Source: Patescibacteria group bacterium (lineage in GTDB: Bacteria > Patescibacteriota > Minisyncoccia > UBA6257 > 02-FULL-45-10c). From it: a stretch of 35,819 bases of DNA. Under the pieces are notes generated by a model. That model was not told where the DNA came from, made no database searches, and saw only the letters and a program-made list of their open reading frames with translations. Below, piece after piece: positions 7,503-14,404 of this stretch (its first letter is position 1; every line of letters begins with the position of its first letter). The stretch is from positions 1 to 35,819 of the forward strand of contig JAGWYA010000008.1 in NCBI GenBank assembly GCA_018969615.1, given 5' to 3'. The translations under genes and the position numbers were made by a program.

Positions 7503-7904
7503 ATGAGCTCTATTTTTAAAGCGTATGATGTCCGCGGGGTCTATCCGGATGAATTAAATGAGCAGAACACCGTACAGATCAGCCGGGCGCTCGCACGGTA
7601 TTTTGGACGCGGCGCAATGATCGTGATCGGACATGATGCGCGGCTGAGCTCGCCTTCATTATATAAGGCAGTGAAAAAAAGCCTTACGGTCAAAGGTCAC
7701 TTGTCACATGTTATTGATGCCGGCTTGATGACCACACCGATGCTGTATTTTCTGGTGAATGACCTCAAGGCTGACGGCGGGATCATGGTGACGGCTTCGC
7801 ATAATCCGAAAGAATATAACGGCCTGAAGATCGTCAAGAAAGGGGCGCGGCCGATCAGCGGCATGCAGGTTGAGAGCATTATGAAAAAATATAAGCATGT
7901 ATAA
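7503..7904 (+). CDS. manB: Phosphomannomutase/phosphoglucomutase, N-terminal part
   Basis: 133 aa covering domain I of the alpha-D-phosphohexomutase superfamily. It begins FKAYDVRGVYP, and the catalytic phosphoserine loop VTASHNPKEYNG (about residues 97-108) is intact. These enzymes interconvert hexose 6-phosphate and 1-phosphate for nucleotide-sugar synthesis. The frame stops at 7904, where the rest of the protein continues in another frame from an overlapping ATG (ATGTATAA). The end of this part has a run of six A's (ATGAAAAAATAT). So this is either a gene split with translational coupling, a frameshift mutation, or a one-base error in the run. Both halves are needed for a complete active site. 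Confidence 0.85.
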   Translation: MSSIFKAYDVRGVYPDELNEQNTVQISRALARYFGRGAMIVIGHDARLSSPSLYKAVKKSLTVKGHLSHVIDAGLMTTPMLYFLVNDLKADGGIMVTASHNPKEYNGLKIVKKGARPISGMQVESIMKKYKHV

Positions 7905-8805
7905 CGCTTCAAAGGATTATCGCGGCCGGTATACCCGCTTTCTTACCGGAAAGTTAAACCTGAAGCGTCAGCTGACAGTTGTTGCCGATTGTTCGAACGG
8001 AACGACCGGGCCGGTTATTAAAAAGCTGAAAGCAAAAAATAAAAAGCTAAAGATCATTTTACTCAATGACCGCCCGGACGGGAATTTCCCCGCGCATGGA
8101 CCGAATCCGATGGCGCTAGGTGCGATGGACCGGCTGCAGCGGGAAGTGAAAAAGCGAAAAGCCGACCTCGGGGTCATTTTTGACGCCGACGGAGACCGGG
8201 TGTTCTTTGTCGATGACCGCGGGCGGCGCGTAGGCGCTGACGAGGCGGGATTCGCCCTGGCTCAGTTGTTCCGCCCGCCATTTGTCGTGGGAACGACCGC
8301 AAGTTGGAGATTAAAAAGACTGAAGTCGTTCGTTTCGCCGGTCGGCCACTCATTCTTTAAGGCATTGATGCGCAAAAAGAAAGCGTCGCTTGGGCTGGAG
8401 CATTCCGGACATTTTTATTTCAAGGATTTCTTTTACTGCGATTCCGGGATCTTCGCGGCGATCCAGATGATGAACTTTGTGTCGGGCCTGGAGAACGGAT
8501 TTGCGGCATGGCTGGATGCGCTTCCGAAATATTACCGTTCCGGCGAGATCAATTTTCGCGTACATGACAAAAAGGCGGTTCTGAATAAAGTGGAAATGAA
8601 GTACCGGCGGATGGCGACAAAGATCTCGCGTTCGGACGGACTGACGATGGAATTCGGCGGAGCTCGTCCCGAGCTTGCCGAAGGATGGTGGTTCAATGTG
8701 CGCTCCTCGAACACGGAAAATTTGCTACGGTTGAACGTGGAGGCGCATTCGAAAAAAGTTTTACAAAAAGAGTTGCGGACCCTGAAAGAGATTGGTAGGC
8801 TTTAG
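7897..8805 (+). CDS. manB: Phosphomannomutase/phosphoglucomutase, C-terminal part
   Basis: 302 aa continuing the protein begun at 7503. It carries the metal-binding loop FDADGDRVFFVD (about residues 94-105), the sugar-recognition loop LEHSGHFYF in domain III, and the C-terminal phosphate-binding RSSNTENLLRLNVEA. Together with the 133-aa part the total is about 435 aa, close to a normal four-domain phosphohexomutase, so nothing essential seems lost at the junction. It overlaps the upstream frame by eight bases and has no Shine-Dalgarno of its own. Translation would therefore depend on reinitiation or on a frameshift into this frame. The only nearby sugar-using partner is the glycosyltransferase at 2.6 kb. 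Confidence 0.85.
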   Translation: MYNASKDYRGRYTRFLTGKLNLKRQLTVVADCSNGTTGPVIKKLKAKNKKLKIILLNDRPDGNFPAHGPNPMALGAMDRLQREVKKRKADLGVIFDADGDRVFFVDDRGRRVGADEAGFALAQLFRPPFVVGTTASWRLKRLKSFVSPVGHSFFKALMRKKKASLGLEHSGHFYFKDFFYCDSGIFAAIQMMNFVSGLENGFAAWLDALPKYYRSGEINFRVHDKKAVLNKVEMKYRRMATKISRSDGLTMEFGGARPELAEGWWFNVRSSNTENLLRLNVEAHSKKVLQKELRTLKEIGRL

Positions 8806-8834
8806 TCAGCTATTCGAAGAGAGGAACGACCCTT

Positions 8835-9299
8835 ATGCGAAAGTTCCTGATCGGAGTTTTGCTGTTCTTTTTATGTGGAACCGCGAGCGGACAAGGATGG
8901 GTTTTCCGGGATCAGCCGCTCAATTTCCTTGGAGTTTCGGCATACGACGGCCCGCCGGTTCCCGAAAGCGTTGGCCGCACCGGCTGGCTTGTGATCCATT
9001 TGGCTACGGCGCCGTTGCCGGGGCATGATTTCGTTCTCGTGAAGCTTTGCTCAACGACCTTTGTTGTCAAGGTTGATCCTTCTCAAGTTTTTCCCGGCCC
9101 GCCGAACGCTTCCTACGAATGGGGTGGATCGGTGAGCGTGAGCAGCGCGGGACACGTTATCGCGCAGAGCGAATATCCCCCGTATTTTGTTTTGAGCGGA
9201 AAGGTCGTTCTGGTATTTCGCAGATACGCTGACCTGAAGCGTTTCCCTCAGTTCTTGGATACACAGATACGCCATTACTGCGCATCGCCGAGTCCGTAA
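8835..9299 (+). CDS. Unknown secreted protein (154 aa)
   Basis: Not recognised. The N-terminus is a clear signal peptide: MRK, a hydrophobic core LIGVLLFFLCG, then a small-residue region TASG where signal peptidase I (or, given the single Cys, conceivably lipoprotein signal peptidase) would cut. The mature part is mostly beta-like with alternating hydrophobic stretches (WLVIHLA, FVLVKL, KVVLVFR) and has Cys at mid-protein and near the C-terminus (HYCASPSP) that could pair. Start supported by GAGAGGA about ten bases upstream. It follows the phosphohexomutase by 29 nt and probably shares its transcript, ending at the terminator at 9307. Confidence 0.75.
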   Translation: MRKFLIGVLLFFLCGTASGQGWVFRDQPLNFLGVSAYDGPPVPESVGRTGWLVIHLATAPLPGHDFVLVKLCSTTFVVKVDPSQVFPGPPNASYEWGGSVSVSSAGHVIAQSEYPPYFVLSGKVVLVFRRYADLKRFPQFLDTQIRHYCASPSP

Positions 9300-9306
9300 A
9301 AAATTC

Positions 9307-9332
9307 ACCCGCACTTCATGTGCGGGTTTTTA
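9307..9332. terminator. Bidirectional terminator between convergent genes
   Basis: ACCCGCAC-TTCAT-GTGCGGGT with A-rich sequence on the left and TTTTTATT on the right. It ends the secreted-protein transcript and can also stop the minus-strand exonuclease gene. Confidence 0.88.
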
Positions 9333-9905
9333 TTAGAACAATGTTTGCATTCCGGTCGAGGGGAGGCGGTGCTGCCAGTTGAAGTCTACTTTCACGATCT
9401 CTTTGCCGTGGTTCGTCGGGACGAGGAGCCAGCCCTGTTTCATGCCGAGCTCATAGAGGTCTTTGGTGATCTTCACATCATTGAGGCAATAACTCTTCAA
9501 CTCCTCGAAGCGTCCTTCATTGTAGAACTTGATCGCCTCCAGACCGTGTGCGGTCTTGCCGGTTTTGAGGTTGGTATGCGCGAGCTGGTCGAGGCTGACG
9601 CGATGCCCGAGCTTTTCTTCGATGTCATCCAGGATATCCAGGCTCTCGATCGCTTTTACATTGAACGGATAATAGGCGTTGAGCACCGGAATATCGAACC
9701 GGTTGCTGCTGAAGCCGACGATCAGGCCCGCGCTCTGGAGGACCGGGCCGAGCTTATCGAGTTCGTTCTCGAAGAATGAAAGATACTCATTCTTCTTGTA
9801 TGAAAAGACACCGACAAAGGAAATTTGCAGTTTTTCGATGTTCGCCGCCCCGCCGACATCGGCGAAGGTGTTCTTGGTTTCGATATCAATAACGAGTTTG
9901 TCCAT
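9333..9905 (-). CDS. RNase H-fold 3'-5' exonuclease-like protein (DEDD, RNase_H_2/YprB type)
   Basis: 190 aa, the size of a stand-alone exonuclease domain. Motifs of the DEDD superfamily are visible in order: the first acidic pair in VIDIETKN (residues 5-12), the second in IVGFSSNRFDIPVL (about 62-75), and the third in SYCLNDVKITKDLYE (about 137-151), where D-x3-D/Y placement resembles the DEDDy class. A two-metal nuclease acting on DNA or RNA ends is likely; the substrate is unknown. The gene has no neighbour that defines its pathway, though the next minus-strand gene upstream also has an RNase H-like fold. Confidence 0.8.
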   Translation of the reverse strand: MDKLVIDIETKNTFADVGGAANIEKLQISFVGVFSYKKNEYLSFFENELDKLGPVLQSAGLIVGFSSNRFDIPVLNAYYPFNVKAIESLDILDDIEEKLGHRVSLDQLAHTNLKTGKTAHGLEAIKFYNEGRFEELKSYCLNDVKITKDLYELGMKQGWLLVPTNHGKEIVKVDFNWQHRLPSTGMQTLF

Positions 9906-9916
9906 AATGAAAAGTG

Positions 9917-9972
9917 AGTAGAGCGTAGCGCATAGGCAGTGGTTTTTTCTACGGGCCGCTTCCTACTTTCTA
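9917..9972. repeat. Intergenic palindromic repeat related to the tsaD insertion
   Basis: ATAGGCAGTGG near the left end faces CTACTGCCTAT near the right end, forming an imperfect hairpin in the gap between two minus-strand genes. The left arm with its preceding TAGAGCG resembles the segment inserted in tsaD at 648-690. Confidence 0.45.
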
Positions 9973-9980
9973 CTGCCTAT

Positions 9981-10469
9981 CTATACGTGTCGGTCCGCAA
10001 CCTTGCTTGCCGCAAAACTGTCCGGCTTGGTGCGCGCTTCAAAATTGTTTGCCCGGACCGCGCCGACGAGTTCCTGGATCATCGTGCGGGTCGCGCCATT
10101 CTCGCCGACGTCGACGTGGACCTCGAACGCGCATTTATCGAGCTTCGCCTCTTTTAAAAGCGTCACCAGTTCTTTGCTGAGCTCGATCGAGAAGAGGACC
10201 TCCTGCCACATGCGATCGCGGAGCGTGTGGATGTTGCCGGCTCCCAGATGCCGCCAGAAATACCGGCCGCCGCGGCCGACGCGGTGCACGACGATCGCGG
10301 TCACGAAATCAGCCTTATCAGCGGGGCGCTTTTCGGAGTCGCTGCCGACGATGATCTTGTATTCGCGGTTCGGCTCTTCCGCAACGAAGTCGGCAACGGC
10401 GCGCACGACCTGTTCGGTGGTGAGCATAAGCCCGAAGGAACTATGGAATAGTGGTCGAGAGGGGGTCAT
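9981..10469 (-). CDS. YkuK/DUF458 family RNase H-like protein
   Basis: About 162 aa from the ATG at 10469 (MTPSRPLFHSSFG). The longer frame to 10505 begins in less conserved sequence and is disfavoured. The pattern FHSSFG...EYKIIVGSDSEK...DFVTAIVVHRVGRGGRYFWR matches the YkuK/DUF458 family, predicted to have an RNase H-like fold; VGSDSE would supply the first acidic residue and the HVDVGENG segment (about residues 125-132) a second. The biological role is not established. TAGGG sits about ten bases before the start. The upstream region holds the structured palindrome at 10516-10647. Confidence 0.75.
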   Translation of the reverse strand: MTPSRPLFHSSFGLMLTTEQVVRAVADFVAEEPNREYKIIVGSDSEKRPADKADFVTAIVVHRVGRGGRYFWRHLGAGNIHTLRDRMWQEVLFSIELSKELVTLLKEAKLDKCAFEVHVDVGENGATRTMIQELVGAVRANNFEARTKPDSFAASKVADRHV

Positions 10470-10515
10470 GAGTCGTACCCTACGGCTTTTCGAGCGCTCA
10501 GTCAATGATTTATTC

Positions 10516-10647
10516 GGATCATCTCTATCGCGAAATCATGGTTCGGCTACTCCGGCGGTAGCCGCCCATTACGCCTCACCGCCAAAACTCGCCCTTGGCG
10601 AGGCCGATCTTTTGGCGGTTCCGGAGTTTCCGCATATAGAGAGATCC
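10516..10647. repeat. Multi-stem palindromic element or structured RNA
   Basis: Four nested or branched stems: outer GGATC(A)TCTCTAT with ATAGAGAGATCC (10516-10528/10636-10647); ACTCCGG with CCGGAGT (10549-10555/10621-10627); ACCGCCAAAA with TTTTGGCGGT (10578-10587/10610-10619); and an inner CTCGCC-CTT-GGCGAG hairpin (10588-10602). A small GCGG-TAG-CCGC hairpin sits inside the second stem. No ORF of interest lies in it. It matches no RNA family that I recognise. Confidence 0.6.
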
Positions 10648-10744
10648 TCACCGAGAAGGGGCTTGGAAATCTAAGCTGAATACCGCTCCGAAAGTTTCTC
10701 TCAAATGATGAATAGCATCGTTGAGAGATAGCAGAGTTATTTAT

Positions 10745-10773
10745 TTGACATCACAGATGTTTCTAAGTATTAT
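10745..10773 (+). promoter_or_regulatory. Strong sigma70-type promoter
   Basis: TTGACA (10745-10750), a 17-bp spacer and TATTAT (10768-10773), followed by an approximately 30-nt leader containing the Shine-Dalgarno AAGGAGG. Confidence 0.85.
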
Positions 10774-10811
10774 ATTTTCAGCTACTCAACAACTTTTCAA
10801 GGAGGAATACC

Positions 10812-11210
10812 GTGAAAACCGACAGTCAGCAAAAGGCCAAATCGCTGGATCGGAAGAATCTCATGACGTACATACTTTTGATATATGCGTTCGGTATTAT
10901 AGCGGTGAGCCGTCTTGTTGCATTGTACGCGAACCTTATTTCGCTGGAGCGCGCTAGTGGGATTGCTGATGGAGCTTTTGCTGTGGCTCTCCCGCTTTTT
11001 TTCGTACACCTGCTTTTTTACCGCGATGGATCTTCCGAAAAGCATCTCATCATGAAGGATAGTTATGGACTTTTAAGAAAGGTTAAGGTTTTGGAAGAGA
11101 CAGACAAAACTTACCTTATATCCTGTGATGACCTTACTTCTCGTCCGAAGCGCATATATAAGGATGATCCGGAGATCATTGAGGTGATCTCTGCATCGGA
11201 TCCTGAATAA
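10812..11210 (+). CDS. Small two-helix membrane protein, GTG start
   Basis: 132 aa, not recognised. Start is GTG at 10812, supported by a full AAGGAGG about seven bases upstream and by the promoter at 10745-10773. After a basic N-terminus (KTDSQQKAKSLDRKN) come two hydrophobic helices (about residues 18-42 and 52-70), then a soluble C-terminal region of about 60 residues with a strand pattern (YGLLRKVKVLEETDKTYLI) resembling a small beta domain. The positive N-terminal segment suggests an inside orientation for the terminus. Single-gene unit with its own terminator. Confidence 0.75.
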   Translation: MKTDSQQKAKSLDRKNLMTYILLIYAFGIIAVSRLVALYANLISLERASGIADGAFAVALPLFFVHLLFYRDGSSEKHLIMKDSYGLLRKVKVLEETDKTYLISCDDLTSRPKRIYKDDPEIIEVISASDPE

Positions 11211-11220
11211 GTTTTCTTCA

Positions 11221-11253
11221 AGCAACCTTCGCATAGGTTGCTTTTTATTTTTT
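11221..11253 (+). terminator. Intrinsic terminator
   Basis: AGCAACCT facing AGGTTGCT, followed by TTTTATTTTTTT, about ten bases after the stop at 11210. Confidence 0.88.
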
Positions 11254-11339
11254 TAATACGGCTTTTATGGATCTAAGCCAATAAAAATTTACGGACATTT
11301 GAAATATTTTTTAAGCTTAATTAAGTACAATTAAGTTTA

Positions 11340-11367
11340 TTGACATTAGAAGATGGAGATATATAAT
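11340..11367 (+). promoter_or_regulatory. Promoter of a predicted small RNA
   Basis: TTGACA (11340-11345), a 16-bp spacer and TATAAT (11362-11367): two consensus boxes in a 500-nt stretch with no gene. Confidence 0.75.
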
Positions 11368-11373
11368 TATCAT

Positions 11374-11546
11374 ATAGATTCGATATATAAAAATCCCCTT
11401 ATCGGGAGCACCATATTAAGGAAATCAATTAAACAAGGCCTTGTTTTTTAGAAGTTCGTACGAGCTTCCTACCGTTGCAAGCGGTTAAAAGTGCGCTAGA
11501 TTCCCTTGTCACAATACAGTACCCCCAATAAAGGGGTTTTTATTTT
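11374..11546 (+). ncRNA. Predicted structured small RNA, about 170 nt
   Basis: Lies between the promoter at 11340-11367 and a terminator (ACCCC facing GGGGT then TTTTTATTTT, 11521-11546). Predicted helices: AAGGAAATC with GATTCCCTT (11418-11426/11499-11507, one mismatch) closing three hairpins: AAACAA-GGCC-TTGTTT (11431-11446), GAAGTTCG-TA-CGAGCTTC (11451-11468) and ACCG/CGGT just after. It has no ORF and no motif of 6S, SRP, tmRNA or RNase P that I can recognise. Together with the next hairpin it accounts for most of the 500-nt gap between 11210 and 11711. Confidence 0.55.
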
Positions 11547-11551
11547 ATAAG

Positions 11552-11608
11552 AACCGATGCAAAGGTAGTAGCTTCCTCACAAGCGCCTAGCTTTGAACCG
11601 GTTTTTTT
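11552..11608 (+). terminator. Second terminator-like hairpin
   Basis: AACCG and CAAAG on the left pair with CTTTG and CGGTT on the right, followed by a T7 run. AAGAAC/GTTCTT extends the pairing outside. It may back up the terminator at 11521 or end a longer form of the predicted RNA. Confidence 0.5.
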
Positions 11609-11710
11609 CAATGTTCTTAACTTAATTTTATCACGAAATGGGCGGAAATATAAGGTTCCGCCTGAATAAACTGTTTATGACTTTCTAGCTTTAAGGTTAT
11701 TATATTTAAT

Positions 11711-13060
11711 ATGAAGCGTTACTATTTCGATCATGCGGCGGCGACGCCGCTCGACCCTGCGGTTGAGAAGGCGATGAAGCCGTATTGGCGCGAGATCGCC
11801 GGGAATCCGGGTTCGCTCCATTGGTTCGGCCAACAGGCATCGGCAGCCGTGTTTTCGGCACGCGAAACGATCGCGAAGTCGCTGGGTTGCGGTTATGGAG
11901 AGATCATCTTCACCGGATCGGCGACCGAAGCGAACAATCTTGCGCTTCGCGGCGTAATGAAGAGCGTTCTAAATGATAGAAATGTTCTAGGTGTTGTAAA
12001 TGATAAAACAACAGACAGAACAATTAGAACAGCCGGAACAGATAGAACGATGATTGCGGGGAAGCCGAAGATCATCGTGTCCGCCATTGAACACGACTCG
12101 ATCTTGGATACCTGTAAAGATCTTGAAAAAGAAGGCGTGGAAGTGGTGTATCTTCCAGTATCGAAAGCGGGAATCGTTGATCCGGCGTCCGTAGCCAAGG
12201 CGCTCGATGAACGGACCGTTCTGGTTTCCATTATGTATGCGAACAACGAGATCGGGACGATCCAACCAATTTCTGAAATCGCCAAGATTGTCAGCGATTT
12301 CAGAAAAGAATCAAGAATAAGGAATAAGGAATTAGGGAAGAATCCAAATCCCATTATTCATAATTCATTATTCGATCTTCCACTGCTTCATACCGATGCC
12401 GTCCAGGCGTTCAATTATCTTTCCTGCAACGTTGAAGAACTTGGCGTTGATCTGCTGACGCTTTCGGCGCAGAAGATCTACGGACCGAAAGGAGTCGGGT
12501 TGTTATACGCTCGAGATGCTCAAGTTTTTGTAGATGATAAAAAAACTGGAACAGTTAGAACAATTCCACCATTAGAACCTCTCATCACGGGCGGCGGGCA
12601 GGAACGCGGGATGCGTTCGGGTACGGAGAACGTTCCGGGGATCGTCGGCTTTGCCGCAGCGGTGAAGCGCACCGATGTAATGCGCGAGAAAGAAGTCCGG
12701 CGCTTAAGCGCGCTGCAAAAATATTTTTTGGAAGAACTGCACAAGTTCGCTCCGAAAGTTGCGCTGAACGGCGATCGGGGGAAAAGGATCCCGAATAATA
12801 TCAATCTTGAGATCCCGCCGCCCGCTGACGGAAAGGGCAGCGCCCAGGACCTGGTGATCGCGCTTGATCTTGCCGGATTCGCGGTTTCGCCCGGCTCGGC
12901 CTGTGCGGCGCACACCTGCGCCCCTTCGCATGTGCTTCGCGCACTCGGTCATTCGCCGGTCCGCGCAATGAGCGGTATCCGGATCACTTTGGGGCGCCAG
13001 ACGGACAAAAAAGCGCTTAATTCCTTGCTTCGCGCCCTGCGAAACCTTTTGAAGAATTAA
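11711..13060 (+). CDS. iscS: Cysteine desulfurase (NifS/IscS family) with in-frame insertions
   Basis: 449 aa, against about 380-400 for the family. This PLP enzyme takes sulfur from L-cysteine for Fe-S clusters and tRNA thiolation. Conserved parts: YFDHAAATPLDP (N-terminus), GSATEANNLAL, the PLP-binding SAQKIYGPKG (Lys255), GGGQERGMRSGTENV and the active-site loop GSACAAHTC (Cys398), a group I arrangement. The extra length comes from three stretches with no family counterpart, at about residues 86-116, 197-222 and 272-287. They are AT-rich, repetitive and partly palindromic at DNA level, yet stay in frame between conserved blocks. The -10-like TATATT lies just before the ATG. htrA follows after 15 nt. 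No Fe-S scaffold gene is adjacent. Confidence 0.93.
   Translation: MKRYYFDHAAATPLDPAVEKAMKPYWREIAGNPGSLHWFGQQASAAVFSARETIAKSLGCGYGEIIFTGSATEANNLALRGVMKSVLNDRNVLGVVNDKTTDRTIRTAGTDRTMIAGKPKIIVSAIEHDSILDTCKDLEKEGVEVVYLPVSKAGIVDPASVAKALDERTVLVSIMYANNEIGTIQPISEIAKIVSDFRKESRIRNKELGKNPNPIIHNSLFDLPLLHTDAVQAFNYLSCNVEELGVDLLTLSAQKIYGPKGVGLLYARDAQVFVDDKKTGTVRTIPPLEPLITGGGQERGMRSGTENVPGIVGFAAAVKRTDVMREKEVRRLSALQKYFLEELHKFAPKVALNGDRGKRIPNNINLEIPPPADGKGSAQDLVIALDLAGFAVSPGSACAAHTCAPSHVLRALGHSPVRAMSGIRITLGRQTDKKALNSLLRALRNLLKN
11966..12056. repeat. In-frame palindromic insertion 1 in the desulfurase gene
   Basis: GTTCTAA (11966) faces TTAGAAC (12024-12030) and TGTTGT faces ACAACA nearer the centre; AGAAC is repeated several times to the right. 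It encodes a low-complexity, Arg/Thr/Asp-rich loop starting near VLNDRNVLG in a region where the family has almost no spacing. Confidence 0.6.
12315..12373. repeat. In-frame palindromic insertion 2 in the desulfurase gene
   Basis: An imperfect palindrome: GAATAAGGAATAAGG on the left is largely the reverse complement of the block ending TTCATTATTC on the right. It is much more AT-rich than the flanking coding sequence and encodes SRIRNKELGKNPNPIIHNSLF just before the conserved HTDAVQ. Confidence 0.65.
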
Positions 13061-13075
13061 TTCGTATATATTTTT

Positions 13076-14350
13076 ATGGATAAAAAATTCTTATCACAAT
13101 TAATCGTGGTCGCCTTTGTCGCCGCGTCGGTGAGCTTTTTGGTTTCCGGCCCCGTCGTGCACGCCAATGTGATCACCGATTTCCTTCACCAACTTGAGAC
13201 GCTGGTGCCGGGCGTTGCAAATTCCGGCATGACCGCTCCGACGGCATCGTCGACGCCGGCAGTGGCCCAGTATCAATCGACCGACGTGCACGAGCAGGCG
13301 GTGATCGCTGCGGTCAAAAAAACATCGCAGTCCGTGGTCTCGGTCATCATCTCAAAGGATGTGCCGATCATCGAACAGTGTCCGGCGGCGAATCCGTTCG
13401 GCGATCTTCCTCCGGAGTTTCAGCAGTTCTTCGGCGGCAGCGGTACGCAGTATACGCAGCCGTGCCAAAAGGGAACGCAAAAACAGGAAGTGGGCGGCGG
13501 GTCAGGGTTCATTATCTCCTCCGACGGTTTGATCCTGACGAACAAGCATGTGGTCTCCGATACGCAGGCGGAGTATACCGTTTTTACCAATGACGGAAAG
13601 AAATATACCGCAAAGGTACTCGCCCGCGATCCGGTGCAGGACCTCGCGGTCTTAAAGATCGATGCGGTGGGTCTGACGCCGCTGCAGCTCGGGGATTCCG
13701 ACGGGATCCAGCTCGGCCAGACCGCGATCGCGATCGGGAATGCGCTGGGCGAGTTCCGCAATACGGTTTCGGTCGGCGTGGTTTCGGGCCTTTCGCGCAG
13801 CATTACTGCGTCCGACGGCTTTACGGGTAGTAGTGAAAGTTTGAGCGGTCTGATCCAGACCGGCGCCGCAATCAATCCGGGAAATTCCGGCGGTCCGCTT
13901 TTGAATCTGCAGGGCGAAGTGATCGGTGTGAACACGGCGGTCGCGTCCGGCGCGCAGAACATCGGATTTTCGATCCCGATCAATGATGCAAAGCGCGATA
14001 TCGCCTCCGTGGAAAAGACCGGCACGATCCAGGTTCCATTCCTCGGCGTCCGCTATATCCAATTGGACAGCACGATCGCGAAACAGGAAAACTTGAGCGT
14101 CCAGAATGGTGCCTTGGTGCGCGGTGATAGTACCGGTCCTGCGGTGGTCTCCGGCTCTCCGGCGGACAAAGCGGGCCTGCAGGCGGAAGATATCATTACC
14201 AAAGTGGACGGCACGGCGATCGATCAGGACCATACGCTTGGCTCGCTTATTCAGAAGCATAACGTAGGAGATACGATCACTTTAACGGTCCTTCGCAAAG
14301 GAAAGACGATCACGCTGACGGCAACATTGGAAGCTCAAAAAACGAGTTAG
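13076..14350 (+). CDS. htrA: HtrA/DegP-like serine protease with one PDZ domain
   Basis: 424 aa. One N-terminal transmembrane anchor or uncleaved signal (about residues 7-28) places the protease outside the membrane. The trypsin-like domain has His158 (LTNKHVVSD), Asp189 (VQDLAVLKID) and Ser271 (NPGNSGGPLLN), so the full catalytic triad is present. A single C-terminal PDZ domain follows (about 320-420: GSPADKAGLQAEDIITKVDGTAI). HtrA proteases degrade misfolded envelope proteins. A Cys-containing loop (IIEQCPAANPFG...YTQPCQKGTQ, about 100-140) precedes the catalytic domain and could form a disulfide. Cotranscription with the desulfurase 15 nt upstream is likely. Confidence 0.95.
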   Translation: MDKKFLSQLIVVAFVAASVSFLVSGPVVHANVITDFLHQLETLVPGVANSGMTAPTASSTPAVAQYQSTDVHEQAVIAAVKKTSQSVVSVIISKDVPIIEQCPAANPFGDLPPEFQQFFGGSGTQYTQPCQKGTQKQEVGGGSGFIISSDGLILTNKHVVSDTQAEYTVFTNDGKKYTAKVLARDPVQDLAVLKIDAVGLTPLQLGDSDGIQLGQTAIAIGNALGEFRNTVSVGVVSGLSRSITASDGFTGSSESLSGLIQTGAAINPGNSGGPLLNLQGEVIGVNTAVASGAQNIGFSIPINDAKRDIASVEKTGTIQVPFLGVRYIQLDSTIAKQENLSVQNGALVRGDSTGPAVVSGSPADKAGLQAEDIITKVDGTAIDQDHTLGSLIQKHNVGDTITLTVLRKGKTITLTATLEAQKTS

Positions 14351-14352
14351 TG

Positions 14353-14361
14353 TGCTATACT
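14353..14361 (+). promoter_or_regulatory. Extended -10 promoter
   Basis: TGcTATACT directly after the htrA stop, with the box at 14356-14361. It resembles the TGaTATACT before the doxX-like gene and gives a leader of about 37 nt without a Shine-Dalgarno. Confidence 0.6.
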
Positions 14362-14404
14362 GATAAATACAGTTTATTATTATTTACTCACCATTTTATC
14401 TTCT

